Source: TH-plancto1 sp043777375
Lineage (GTDB): Bacteria > Planctomycetota > Planctomycetia > Planctomycetales > Planctomycetaceae
Direction of reading: 5' to 3'
Assembly: GCA_043777375.1 (NCBI GenBank)
Contig: JAYWHX010000009.1
Coordinates: 62,001-126,000, forward strand
Length of the DNA stretch: 64,000 bases
The position numbers and the translations under genes were made by a program. How positions within the stretch are numbered: the first letter of the stretch is position 1; each line of letters opens with the position of its first letter. Of the stretch, positions 16,790 to 25,378 are shown piece by piece. Under the pieces are notes generated by a model. The model was not told the DNA's origin and searched no databases. It saw only the letters and a list, made by a program, of their open reading frames with translations.

Positions 16790-17815
16790 TCACCGGCTCG
16801 AGAGCCCCGCCTGCCACCCGCAGAAGTACATCGCGCGCGGCGTACTCGCGTCGAGCAGTTGTTGCAGTGGATCAATGGGTTTGGCTTGAGCTTGGGCACC
16901 GAGCAGGGCGTCGAGCAGGGTCGGCGGTTGTTGATGGCGGACGACGCGCACGCTGGTCAGATTTAAGTGCGTCTTGAGAGCTTCAATCGCGTCTTCTTCA
17001 AAGCCGATCTGGTCGACGAGACCAGCTGCGATGGCTTGATTGGCGGTGAAGATGCGGCCAGAGGCGAGCGGGGCGATCTGTTCGAGTGTCAGGTTGCCGC
17101 GACCTTCGTCGATCACCCCCTTAAAGCGGTCGAAGGAGTCGGCCATAATACCTTTCCACAGGTCTTCCTCAGCGGGTGTCATCTCGCGAAATGGGCTGAG
17201 CGAGTCTTTGAACTCTCCCGTCACGAGCGGTTCTGACTTGACCCCATAATCAGCGGCCAGCTTCGAGACATCGTACCGGGGAATGATGACTCCGATTGAT
17301 CCAGTCCACGTCGTGGGCTCTGCGAAGATTTTTCCGTCGGGCCCGGCGCCCATGGCGACGTAGTAACCACCGCTGGCGGCGATTCGTTTCATCGAGACGA
17401 AGATCGGCTTTTTCTGCCGCAGCTTCATCAACCTCGCATAGATTTGATGGCTGTCGGCCACGAACCCGCCGGGGCTATCAACGGCCAGCAGTACTCCTTT
17501 AACGCTGTCATCTTTGATCAGTTGATCGATCGTCTTCAGGGTCCGCCCCGTGAAGGGGGGCATGATCGTGCCCGAGATGTCGATGATGGCGATCTTGTCG
17601 CCACTCGCCTCATCCCCCGACACAAAAGTCTCGTTCCCGCCAGCACTTCCACCCACCACAGCTGCGGTCGACACGAGCAAAATCAGGTTGAGCAATGCGG
17701 AGAGTATGAACAGTCCAAACAGCACGCGCGGCCACCAGCGGCGGGGCCTGACCAGTTCCACACGGACGAGAGGAGGCAACTGGCCTGCGGATGACGAGAG
17801 ATCTGTGGGGCTCAT
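16790..17815 (-). CDS. sppA: Signal peptide peptidase SppA, S49 family
   Basis: A 341-aa membrane-anchored serine protease that degrades signal peptides and membrane fragments. One membrane span (about 30-54) precedes the S49 domain. LLAVDSPGGFVADS forms the oxyanion strand, the nucleophile is Ser in AASGGYYVAMGA (about residue 148), and the probable general base is Lys in GVKSEP (about 193). Length matches the single-domain SppA type. The ATG at 17815 is preferred to one four codons upstream. It converges on the oxidoreductase gene. Confidence 0.9.
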   Translation of the reverse strand: MSPTDLSSSAGQLPPLVRVELVRPRRWWPRVLFGLFILSALLNLILLVSTAAVVGGSAGGNETFVSGDEASGDKIAIIDISGTIMPPFTGRTLKTIDQLIKDDSVKGVLLAVDSPGGFVADSHQIYARLMKLRQKKPIFVSMKRIAASGGYYVAMGAGPDGKIFAEPTTWTGSIGVIIPRYDVSKLAADYGVKSEPLVTGEFKDSLSPFREMTPAEEDLWKGIMADSFDRFKGVIDEGRGNLTLEQIAPLASGRIFTANQAIAAGLVDQIGFEEDAIEALKTHLNLTSVRVVRHQQPPTLLDALLGAQAQAKPIDPLQQLLDASTPRAMYFCGWQAGLSSR

Positions 17816-18057
17816 AAGAACTGTCACACTGCGAGGGATGCGAAGACTCTACGGGAAATTCCGACTGTAGCAGTTCGTCGCGAGGAAGCGGTCGTAATCG
17901 CTGTAGCGGGTCTCACCATCGTCAAAACCGGAACAACCGACCGTCGATAGAACCAGTGAGACGCTTGGCGGGAGTTTATCGCCAGTGGTGTCTCGGAAGC
18001 AAAGCCCTGTGCCAAGAGCTGTCCTCTTGGGTCAGGCATGCAAGGAGTCGGATACCC

Positions 18058-19782
18058 ATGAGCCCGGCGTTCAAACACCAATCTCGAACACTCTTCACCG
18101 CAGCCGCTGCTGTGGTCCTTGGTTTGCAGGTGGCTCCATGGCCATCCTCGATCGAGGCCCAGGAGAAGGCTCCAGCGCCCCTGTTCGTGCAGGCTCAGGC
18201 CCGACCGATTTCGCAGTCGGCTCCGCGAGAGAAGCAACAATACAACAACCCGCAGCGGCCAGCTCAGCCTGCTCCACAGCAGCCTCAGCAGCAGCGGACT
18301 GGCGCTCCTCAGCGTCCCAAGACGGAAGTCCAGTTAGAGCTAGAGAAGCTCTACGAGCAGAACGGCCGTGAAGCTCCCGAGATGGTCGACCCGAAGTTCT
18401 CGGAGTCAGCCACAGGGCAGCCCGCAGGGATGCAGCCATCGCAGCCTGCACAGACTCAGACCTACCAAGCTGCACCTGTTTCAGCTCCGAAGAAGAAAGG
18501 GCTACTGAGCAAGCTGTTTGGTAAAAAGGATGAAGGTCCGTCACAGCCACCAGCGGAACCTCCCTACGTCCCGTCTGTGGCCGCACCGCCTGCGACCCCG
18601 CCCGCTGCACTCAGCGGTCCTCCTGCCAAGCCAAGTACAGGTCTCCAAAACTACGGTCAACTCTTTAACCAACCTGGCTCTGCGGGAGCCGCTCCGCAGC
18701 AACCGCAACAGTTTGTTCAGCAACCTTCCATTCAACCGGCTCAAGTGCAGCCGCCGGTCTTGAATGCACCGCCAGCTGTTTCTGAAGCAGCTCCTGCGGA
18801 CCAGGGCTTTGAGGCCCCACTGTTTGTCGAGACTCCAGTGGCGCCGAGTTCCAATGGATTGCCAGCAATCGACTTCAATGCTCCGCTTGACGAGCCGAAG
18901 TTGGATGCCGTCGATCTGGGTCAGCCCGCTCCGTTGACAGTGGCAGCGGCCCCGGCCAAGCCAGCGGACCCATTCAGCGACGATGCCCTCTTCCCCGGAA
19001 CAACAGCCGTGGTTGCACCGGATCTTTCAGTCACCGTGGAAGCTGCTCCGGTGGAGCAGGCTCTGCCGGAAGTCGAAGCCGATCCAGTGGAGGAGAACCC
19101 CTACAGTGGCCTGACGCTGGATTCCGATCCTTTCTCGAATCCTTCGGCGCTTCGAGCTGCGACAGCAACTCCACGCGAGATCCCGCTGAAGGCCCCGTCC
19201 GAATTCGAGACAACGACACAGACCAGCCCGCCAGCTCTGATGGTCCCGCCGACCGAGCCCAATGAGTCTCCGCTCGACATGGTCGTACGCCCAGCTCAAA
19301 CGCTGGTTGTTCCGAATCCACAAGAGGCGAGTGACGAGCCTCCTTTGGTCGTGGATCAGACAGAGACCACCCCACCCGCTCAGCTCTCACCGGCACCTCG
19401 TTTGGGTAACGAACGAACTCGCGCCAAGCAGGAGATGATCGCTGCTCGCAAGGGCCTTCGAGGATTGAAGGGGTTCTGCCCGGTGATTCTCCGTGAAGAC
19501 CGCGATCTGGTCGATGCACATAGCCAGTTCCGAGTGGTCTATAACAGCAAGACTTACTACCTGAGTTCGAGCCAGGCCGTCACAGAGTTTCAATCAGATC
19601 CTGCCAAATACGCCCCTGCCGCTCGCGGTTGCGACGTCATCCATCAGGCGATCACGGGTGAAGATCTGGAAGGGACACTCGACTTTGCCGTCTGGTACAA
19701 GGGACGGCTTTACCTCTTCTCTTCGGCAGAGACGATGGACACGTTTGTGTCAGCCCCGAGCAGTCATGCCACGCTCGATTAA
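18058..19782 (+). CDS. Secreted Pro/Gln-rich protein with C-terminal tandem YHS-like domains
   Basis: A 574-aa exported protein. The ATG at 18058 starts a signal peptide (FTAAAAVVLGLQVAPWPSS); about 430 residues of Pro/Ala/Gln-rich, probably unstructured sequence follow. Near residue 460 begins a YHS-like module: GFCPVILREDRDLVDA, then VVYNSKTYYLSSSQAVTEF, then DPAKYAPAARG. A second, more diverged copy follows: CDVIHQAITG, then AVWYKGRLYLFSSAETMDTF. YHS domains are small modules often linked to metal handling. The protein probably sits in the periplasm or at the surface; no partner is obvious. Confidence 0.75.
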   Translation: MSPAFKHQSRTLFTAAAAVVLGLQVAPWPSSIEAQEKAPAPLFVQAQARPISQSAPREKQQYNNPQRPAQPAPQQPQQQRTGAPQRPKTEVQLELEKLYEQNGREAPEMVDPKFSESATGQPAGMQPSQPAQTQTYQAAPVSAPKKKGLLSKLFGKKDEGPSQPPAEPPYVPSVAAPPATPPAALSGPPAKPSTGLQNYGQLFNQPGSAGAAPQQPQQFVQQPSIQPAQVQPPVLNAPPAVSEAAPADQGFEAPLFVETPVAPSSNGLPAIDFNAPLDEPKLDAVDLGQPAPLTVAAAPAKPADPFSDDALFPGTTAVVAPDLSVTVEAAPVEQALPEVEADPVEENPYSGLTLDSDPFSNPSALRAATATPREIPLKAPSEFETTTQTSPPALMVPPTEPNESPLDMVVRPAQTLVVPNPQEASDEPPLVVDQTETTPPAQLSPAPRLGNERTRAKQEMIAARKGLRGLKGFCPVILREDRDLVDAHSQFRVVYNSKTYYLSSSQAVTEFQSDPAKYAPAARGCDVIHQAITGEDLEGTLDFAVWYKGRLYLFSSAETMDTFVSAPSSHATLD

Positions 19783-19810
19783 GCACTCTGACGGCTCAAC
19801 AGAATAGACA

Positions 19811-19964
19811 CGATCCGCTGCCTCGACGAGAACCCACAGTCAAATCCTGTGAGCTCTCGTGGGGACAGCGGATCGCGTCGCTTGACTGCTTTGGCACTCA
19901 CCGCAGCGAAGACACATCCCCTTTCGATCGTGTTAATTTCTCATCGATCACGGATCGAAAGGGG
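19811..19964. terminator. Two strong hairpins between convergent genes
   Basis: The first hairpin (19811-19875) has a perfect 10-base outer stem, CGATCCGCTG with CAGCGGATCG, and inner stems CGAGA/TCTCG and CACAG/CTGTG with symmetric internal loops. The second (19918-19964) pairs CCCCTTTCGATC with GATCGAAAGGGG. Neither has a clear U tract. The position between the convergent YHS and HPF-like genes suggests transcription stop or RNA stabilisation. Confidence 0.55.
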
Positions 19965-20009
19965 GCTTGAGGTTGAACAGGACTGAAGCATTCGAAACTT
20001 GGGCAGCAC

Positions 20010-20336
20010 TCACACGGGTCGGACGTGAGCGAAGTCTCTTCGGCGTTCCAATCGGCGCATCACAGTGTGAGCCACCCGATCAGCGACACTCGCCACAGCT
20101 GCGAAAAGGGACGCCTGAACTTCCGAAACCGTGATATCGGTCCCATCGTTGAGATGGACATGCACACGGCATTGCTGGTCGATCCCGCCCCGTGGTCCAT
20201 TGTTGTCCCGCAGTGTCAGCTGGATGCTGTCGATCCTAGATTCAAACCGGGACAAGGCCGACTGGAGCTGTCGCTCAATACTCTCCAAGATTGTTTGCGG
20301 AAGTTTTGTACTCAGGCTTCGAATCATCAGTCGCAT
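20010..20336 (-). CDS. Ribosome hibernation factor HPF/RaiA-like protein
   Basis: A 108-aa protein of the sigma-54 modulation/RaiA (S30AE) type that binds the small ribosomal subunit when growth stops. The beta-alpha pattern fits: MIRSLSTKLPQTILESIERQL, then ESRIDSIQLTLRDNNGPRGGID, then CRVHVHLNDGTDITVSE, then FAAVASVADRVAHTVMRRLER. It lacks the C-terminal dimerisation domain of long HPF. The ATG at 20336 gives the compact form; an upstream ATG at 20378 adds 14 residues without homology. Divergence from the canonical family is considerable. Confidence 0.75.
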   Translation of the reverse strand: MRLMIRSLSTKLPQTILESIERQLQSALSRFESRIDSIQLTLRDNNGPRGGIDQQCRVHVHLNDGTDITVSEVQASLFAAVASVADRVAHTVMRRLERRRDFAHVRPV

Positions 20337-20638
20337 GGGAAACGTCCCTTCGAATGAGGAGCCCCGGAGGAAGGGCATGACACCCTGTCGAACCCGATTC
20401 CGGGCAGGCGGTTGTTTGGTCCCGCACCTGTGTAAAGATACTCTTCACAGATGTATTCGTTGAAAGAAATCGAGGGAGATTGTCCACCGATTTCGCAAAT
20501 TGTGACTGCTGTTCCAGTTCTTGCTGGATCTCACAAACACTTCGGTCGCCCAGTGTCAGCAGCCAGCTGCCGCTCTCATTCGATTCGACTTGTCAGCTCG
20601 AGTCACGGATCGCCAAAAGCTGACCTGATGAGAGGGAA
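20337..20638. other. Intergenic region, no gene seen
   Basis: About 300 bases between the TPR lipoprotein stop and the HPF-like start. It should contain the HPF-like promoter; no clear -35/-10 pair, terminator or structured RNA was recognised. Confidence 0.4.
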
Positions 20639-23083
20639 TTATCGCCCAGCGGGTGTGATGCGAGGGACGTTAAAACTGCGACTCTGCCCAGAGGAACTCT
20701 CGCTCCGATTTCCATTGCCGTAGGCTGCGGGAACTCGAATACCGGGCGAATAAATGGCGGGGGGCTCGGAGTACGAGGCACCAGCCATCACTGATCCAGC
20801 TGCCCCTGAGTTCGAATACTGGCTGCTGGAATCTCCAAAGGCTCCTCCATCGCTGCGCTGTTGCGAAGACTGCTCATCGCCGAATTGCGAGGGACGACCC
20901 GGATACGGAGGAGGTGTCATCCGTGGCGCGAGTTGTTGCTGATTCCAATCTGGTGTGACCAGCTGATTGGGGTTCTCGGTCTGCGGCTGATTCGGAACTC
21001 CATAGGCCGAGGTCGGCGTCTGGTTCCAGGCGTTGTCGTTCTGCTGCGCGGGGTTGTTGCGGAACGATTGCCCATACTGGTACAGCTCCGAGTTCACTTG
21101 ATTCCGCGAGTCCTGTCTCAGGCCCGAATCCCCCTGTGACTGAGGAGAGATCGTCATTTCGCCATTCCGGGGATCCTGGCTCTGTGGAAATTGGGGTGCA
21201 GGCTGGTACGTCCTCGATTGCTGCGCGGCATCAGCCTGATCCTGATAGTTCGTGCCCTGGTTTCCCAGCGGACTAACTAGAGGGATCTGAGGTGCCAGTC
21301 GTTGTTCGAAATTTGGCTGGCTGAAGCTCGGACCCGTGGGCGAGTTTAGCATGCCCATGTTGTTCGGCTGCACAGTCATCTGGCCCGAGGGAGCCTGCAT
21401 GAGCAAGTTCAAATCGTGTGGAGCTGCGTCCATCGGAAGCATCCGTTGCGGCTGCGGGAAGCCGCTGCCTCCAAAGGTTCCTCCGGTGCCGGGAGCGATG
21501 CGCTGTGCGCCCTCAATTGTCGGCATCGGGAACATCATCTCGGATCCACCGAGTCCCGCCATCGCAGCTCGGCGCTTGGCATCTTCAAAGGTGGCGATCC
21601 GATCAACGGGCGACGCACCTTGGAGATTCGGTCCTGATGTCGAGTTGTCGAGGCCTTGAGGAACCAGCAACGGCTGCTGTCCTTCCATTTGCTGGATGCC
21701 GGAATTCAACGGTCTGCCAGTGCGCGGGTCGACCCCGCGGTTCGTTTCGAGATACGCCTGATCGACGGGTCGACGACCATTCGGACCGGGTTCCTGATTC
21801 TGACCAGTCGCCTGCTGAATCTCATTGCGATTCTGTCCAACCTGCGGCGGTGTTCCGCTGGGGTACAATTCATTCCGGACTCGGCGTCCCCCTTGATAAT
21901 TGGGGGGTTGGATCGGTGGCAACTGTTGCTGCGTTCCGGCGTAGAACTGTCCATCGGATGAATTCCCGGGACTCGCTCCATTCTGCATCTGAGGCTGCTG
22001 CCCCGGTGTCGCTCGCTCCGATGGCGTGGACGGACCACCCAGAACTAACGGCTGGTTGGACGATTGCTGCGTTCTCGCTTCCGCCATGCGATACGCTTGA
22101 TCGCGTTCCCACTCCAGCTGCGCAATCGTGGCCTTCTGTTGCTCGATCGTCAAAGCGGGAGATGACGCCTGCTCTAAAGCCGATTTCTTCCGCTGCCAAT
22201 CGGCTGCGTTCTGGTCTCGGGCGGCTGTCATCTTCTGGGCGAATTCATCCGTTGTGATCGGGTCTTTCCCTTGCCAAGGCAGCTTGCTGCGATCCCCGGA
22301 CTCGGCCACCTCGGGACGACCATTCGGGAAGAGCTGGGCCATTTCCTGGCGGACTTCGTCTTCGTTCATGACCCGGCGGAATGTGGCATCGGCGAGATTG
22401 AAATTCCCCTGCTTCGCATACACATAGGCGAGATTTTTATACGCTTGTGTGTTGCCAGGGTCGCGTTTGGTGGCCTGGGTGAGAGTGGTTTCGCTTTCGG
22501 GCAGTCGGCCTTGAAGCAGATAGGAGTAGCCCAGATCGCCGAGGATCTTTCCATTGTCGGGATCATCCCGGAGCGCCGCCCGATAATGAAGCTCCGCCGA
22601 CAGGTAGTCCTTTTGCAGATCGCAAACAATGGCCATCCCGTGGTGCGATTCGGAGTTCCTCGGATCTTGTGCCAAAGCCTGTTCATAACAGCGATGGGCG
22701 TCCGCCAGATGGGAGGGATTCGAGTCCTCATAATACGTCGCGAGTGAATCTTGACCCCGGTCAAGTAGACGAGTGAGCGCTCCGCCTTGTGACTTGGCCT
22801 TTGAGGCCAAGGGCAGGCCCGCCGGATCGGCGTCCTGTTTCTGCTCATCAATGATGGCGAGCAGCGACCGTTTCTCAATCGGTTTTGTCTTTTTGAACAT
22901 GCTGGTGAGGCTGTTCGGGGTTTGGCAGCCGCAAGCCAGCAGCAAAGTGCCGACCAACAGAACTCGGTGACGCAGGACGCGCCGAGGCCGAGCAGCCACT
23001 GCCAGAGCGTTAGAACTCGACTCGGAGACCGAGAGGAGTTCGGTGATCAGCGTGGATCGCTGCATCAAGGTCTCCGAGGTCAT
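20639..23083 (-). CDS. TPR-containing lipoprotein with long Gln/Asn/Pro-rich tail
   Basis: About 814 residues. The N-terminus has a membrane segment ending in a lipobox-like LLLACGC, so the protein is probably lipid-anchored in the envelope. Three or four TPR units follow (about residues 100-225): ADAHRCYEQALAQDPRN, SAELHYRAALRDDPDN and ESETTLTQATKRDPGN are clear. The remaining 550 or so residues are rich in Gln, Asn, Pro, Gly and Ser and probably unfolded. The start is uncertain: ATGs at 23083 and 23065 both precede the signal. The role is probably protein-protein scaffolding. Confidence 0.78.
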   Translation of the reverse strand: MTSETLMQRSTLITELLSVSESSSNALAVAARPRRVLRHRVLLVGTLLLACGCQTPNSLTSMFKKTKPIEKRSLLAIIDEQKQDADPAGLPLASKAKSQGGALTRLLDRGQDSLATYYEDSNPSHLADAHRCYEQALAQDPRNSESHHGMAIVCDLQKDYLSAELHYRAALRDDPDNGKILGDLGYSYLLQGRLPESETTLTQATKRDPGNTQAYKNLAYVYAKQGNFNLADATFRRVMNEDEVRQEMAQLFPNGRPEVAESGDRSKLPWQGKDPITTDEFAQKMTAARDQNAADWQRKKSALEQASSPALTIEQQKATIAQLEWERDQAYRMAEARTQQSSNQPLVLGGPSTPSERATPGQQPQMQNGASPGNSSDGQFYAGTQQQLPPIQPPNYQGGRRVRNELYPSGTPPQVGQNRNEIQQATGQNQEPGPNGRRPVDQAYLETNRGVDPRTGRPLNSGIQQMEGQQPLLVPQGLDNSTSGPNLQGASPVDRIATFEDAKRRAAMAGLGGSEMMFPMPTIEGAQRIAPGTGGTFGGSGFPQPQRMLPMDAAPHDLNLLMQAPSGQMTVQPNNMGMLNSPTGPSFSQPNFEQRLAPQIPLVSPLGNQGTNYQDQADAAQQSRTYQPAPQFPQSQDPRNGEMTISPQSQGDSGLRQDSRNQVNSELYQYGQSFRNNPAQQNDNAWNQTPTSAYGVPNQPQTENPNQLVTPDWNQQQLAPRMTPPPYPGRPSQFGDEQSSQQRSDGGAFGDSSSQYSNSGAAGSVMAGASYSEPPAIYSPGIRVPAAYGNGNRSESSSGQSRSFNVPRITPAGR

Positions 23084-23529
23084 GGTTATTCTCTGGGAAG
23101 GAACGTACCCGTACTGGGCGGGTTTCAAACTGAGACCGCAGGTCATTTCCGGCGATCCCCGAACGATCGTGCAGCTAAACCGCTAGATCACAGCCAGGAG
23201 GAATTCCGAGCCGATTGCAGGCTTGTAAGTTGGCTTACAAATCGTGTCGAGAGGGAGTTTGCTCATTCACGTCTTCGAAATCTCCGTTTTGTCGTTTTGA
23301 CCAAACAATACGCAAAACGGGAAACAACTCATCTTTCCCCAACCGGCAGTTTTTGCTATTCCACCCGCTCGCACGTGGAAGATTCGGTGTCTTGGGAGGT
23401 CAACTGGAGGACCTTCAGGCACCGTATCAACCCGCTGCCACCCACTCCAGGAGTCGGACCGTGCCCAGAAAAGGACGTCTGGTACAACCTCGCCACATCT
23501 TCCCGTGGATCGCCGCACCATACATTGAG
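23084..23529. promoter_or_regulatory. Divergent region with operator-like dyads
   Basis: This 446-base spacer lies between the TPR lipoprotein and the DUF11-like membrane protein. It contains TTGTAAG-TTGG-CTTACAA (23223-23240), a perfect 7-base dyad, and CCGTTTTG (23284-23291) with CAAAACGG (23313-23320). The 23270-23340 stretch is AT-richer and is a reasonable promoter zone. Reading frames across it are not convincing. Confidence 0.4.
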
Positions 23530-25308
23530 ATGCTGCGAATCCTGTGGAGGATCGAGCGCTTCTTTTTCCTGCCGATCCGATATCTCCAGGCGTGGACCGT
23601 TTCGGCCATCTTCGGAGTCTTCGGAGTCTTATTCTCCGTCGCACTGTTTATTCCGAACCTGACCAAGGTCGACGCGGCCCCCGGAGCCATCCGGCCGGTC
23701 TTCTTTGACCGGGATGACATGCCGATCATCCCGGACGATCAACTCGTCTTACCTGCAGGCTACGCCCCCGACCCCGCGAAGCTGTCATTCGAGATGGAGC
23801 GAACCTACCTAGAGGATCGTCAAGGGAACAGGCTCACTCAATACGATCTGGACCAACGGATCACGACCCAGTCACAAGTCGTCCCCCCCAAGAGATCCTC
23901 ACTCCCGCAGCGCGATGCCTGGACCCGTTTTATTCAACGCCGCGTCGAAACCGACGAACCGCCGATGCAGTCTTACGTGCAGATGGCTCGCGAGCGAGAT
24001 GCGCAACTGCCACGCGAGATTCCTGATTACGTCTACGATCCCGGCGTGACTGGAGCGCGCGATCTGATGCAGAAATCACCGACCCTGCTGATTGAAAAGA
24101 ATGTCCCGAAAGTCCATTCGCCTGACGAACCGCTGACCTATGCGATCACCATCACCAATAACGGCACAGAGCCGGTCGAATCGACTCTCGTGGAGGAATA
24201 CCTGTCCGATATCAACCGCGTCATCGACTGCGATCCCCCGGCGATGGTGGCATCCCAGAACGGTCATGTGCATCTGATTTGGGAACAGGCCGAACTGCTT
24301 CCGAAGGAGTCTCGCGAGATGCGTGTGACCATTCGACCGGACAAGCGACGACCCATTTCCGAGGACACTCTCGTCTCGTTCACCTCTGCTCCCGTGATCG
24401 CCGAAACACTGGTCCGTGAATCACAGCGGGAACAACCAGCGGAGCCTGACCCGGAACCGGTCGTTCCTGAAGTGATCCCGGAACCGGTCGTCCGCCCTGT
24501 TGCACCCGGACGACCCAAGCTCGTCATCCAGTTCGATCCACCTCAAGCGGTGAAAGTGGGAGAAGAGCTCCAAGCCTACTACACCGTCGAGAATGTTGGC
24601 ACTGCGGATGCCACTGGCATTCGGTTACTCGTTGAAGTCCCTCCTCAGCTGAGACATCGTTTTGGTGAGCTGGTCGATCACAAGATCAGCCGACTGGCCC
24701 CGAATGAATCTCGCCGCGCATTGTTTGCTGCACTGGCCGAGGGGGCAGGTCGATTGCCGTTGCATTGGACGTTAGAGGCCGATGACCTTGACACTCAGTC
24801 CGATTCGGAATGGCTGGCTGTACTGACCGGGCCAGCTCCCTCGCGATCTCCCGCCCGGAGTACCGTACCGGGGGTTTCCTCAATCCCGCCCCGGGAACCG
24901 ACTCCGATTGATGAGGAGACATTGCCCACCCCCATCGAGAATGGCGACTCCCGGACAGCGCCGCGTTTCGATGATAGCTTGCCAGAAACCCCGGAGGCCG
25001 AACCCCGTCCACTGGTCGATCCCACATCGGTTCCCGCCTGGACAGCTCCCGGGACTGGTGACGAGGTGACGCCGAACGATGACTGGAAATCCAGTCTGCC
25101 CATCGTTCCCGAATTGACCCCCGAAGTGAGTCCCCCCAAGAGCAGCATCCCCGACATCACCCCTCCGCTTGATCTGCTCCCCCTCGAGATCGAGCCGTCT
25201 TCCATCCCCAGTTCGGTGCCCAGTTCCATCCCCAGCACTATTCCTCCGGAGTCACTCCCGGCGGAGCCGTTACAGACTGAGGGAACCGAAGAGATCAAAG
25301 CTCAGTAG
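23530..25308 (+). CDS. Membrane-anchored protein with DUF11/CARDB-like repeat domains
   Basis: About 592 residues from the ATG at 23530. One membrane span near the N-terminus (about 20-42, VSAIFGVFGVLFSVALFIPNL) leaves the rest outside the cytoplasm. Two immunoglobulin-like repeats are visible: one around SPDEPLTYAITITNNGTEPV, and one around KVGEELQAYYTVENVGTADA with a following SRLAPNESRRALF. Both are of the conserved-repeat type common in planctomycete surface proteins. The C-terminal 170 residues are Pro/Ser/Glu-rich. A longer reading frame upstream has no homology. It is probably a structural envelope protein. Confidence 0.75.
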   Translation: MLRILWRIERFFFLPIRYLQAWTVSAIFGVFGVLFSVALFIPNLTKVDAAPGAIRPVFFDRDDMPIIPDDQLVLPAGYAPDPAKLSFEMERTYLEDRQGNRLTQYDLDQRITTQSQVVPPKRSSLPQRDAWTRFIQRRVETDEPPMQSYVQMARERDAQLPREIPDYVYDPGVTGARDLMQKSPTLLIEKNVPKVHSPDEPLTYAITITNNGTEPVESTLVEEYLSDINRVIDCDPPAMVASQNGHVHLIWEQAELLPKESREMRVTIRPDKRRPISEDTLVSFTSAPVIAETLVRESQREQPAEPDPEPVVPEVIPEPVVRPVAPGRPKLVIQFDPPQAVKVGEELQAYYTVENVGTADATGIRLLVEVPPQLRHRFGELVDHKISRLAPNESRRALFAALAEGAGRLPLHWTLEADDLDTQSDSEWLAVLTGPAPSRSPARSTVPGVSSIPPREPTPIDEETLPTPIENGDSRTAPRFDDSLPETPEAEPRPLVDPTSVPAWTAPGTGDEVTPNDDWKSSLPIVPELTPEVSPPKSSIPDITPPLDLLPLEIEPSSIPSSVPSSIPSTIPPESLPAEPLQTEGTEEIKAQ

Positions 25309-25378
25309 CACGACCCCGCGAAGTGATCCGCCGCTGAGCGCCCTCTTTCATGCCGCGTCAGTGTTTTGGCAAAACAGC

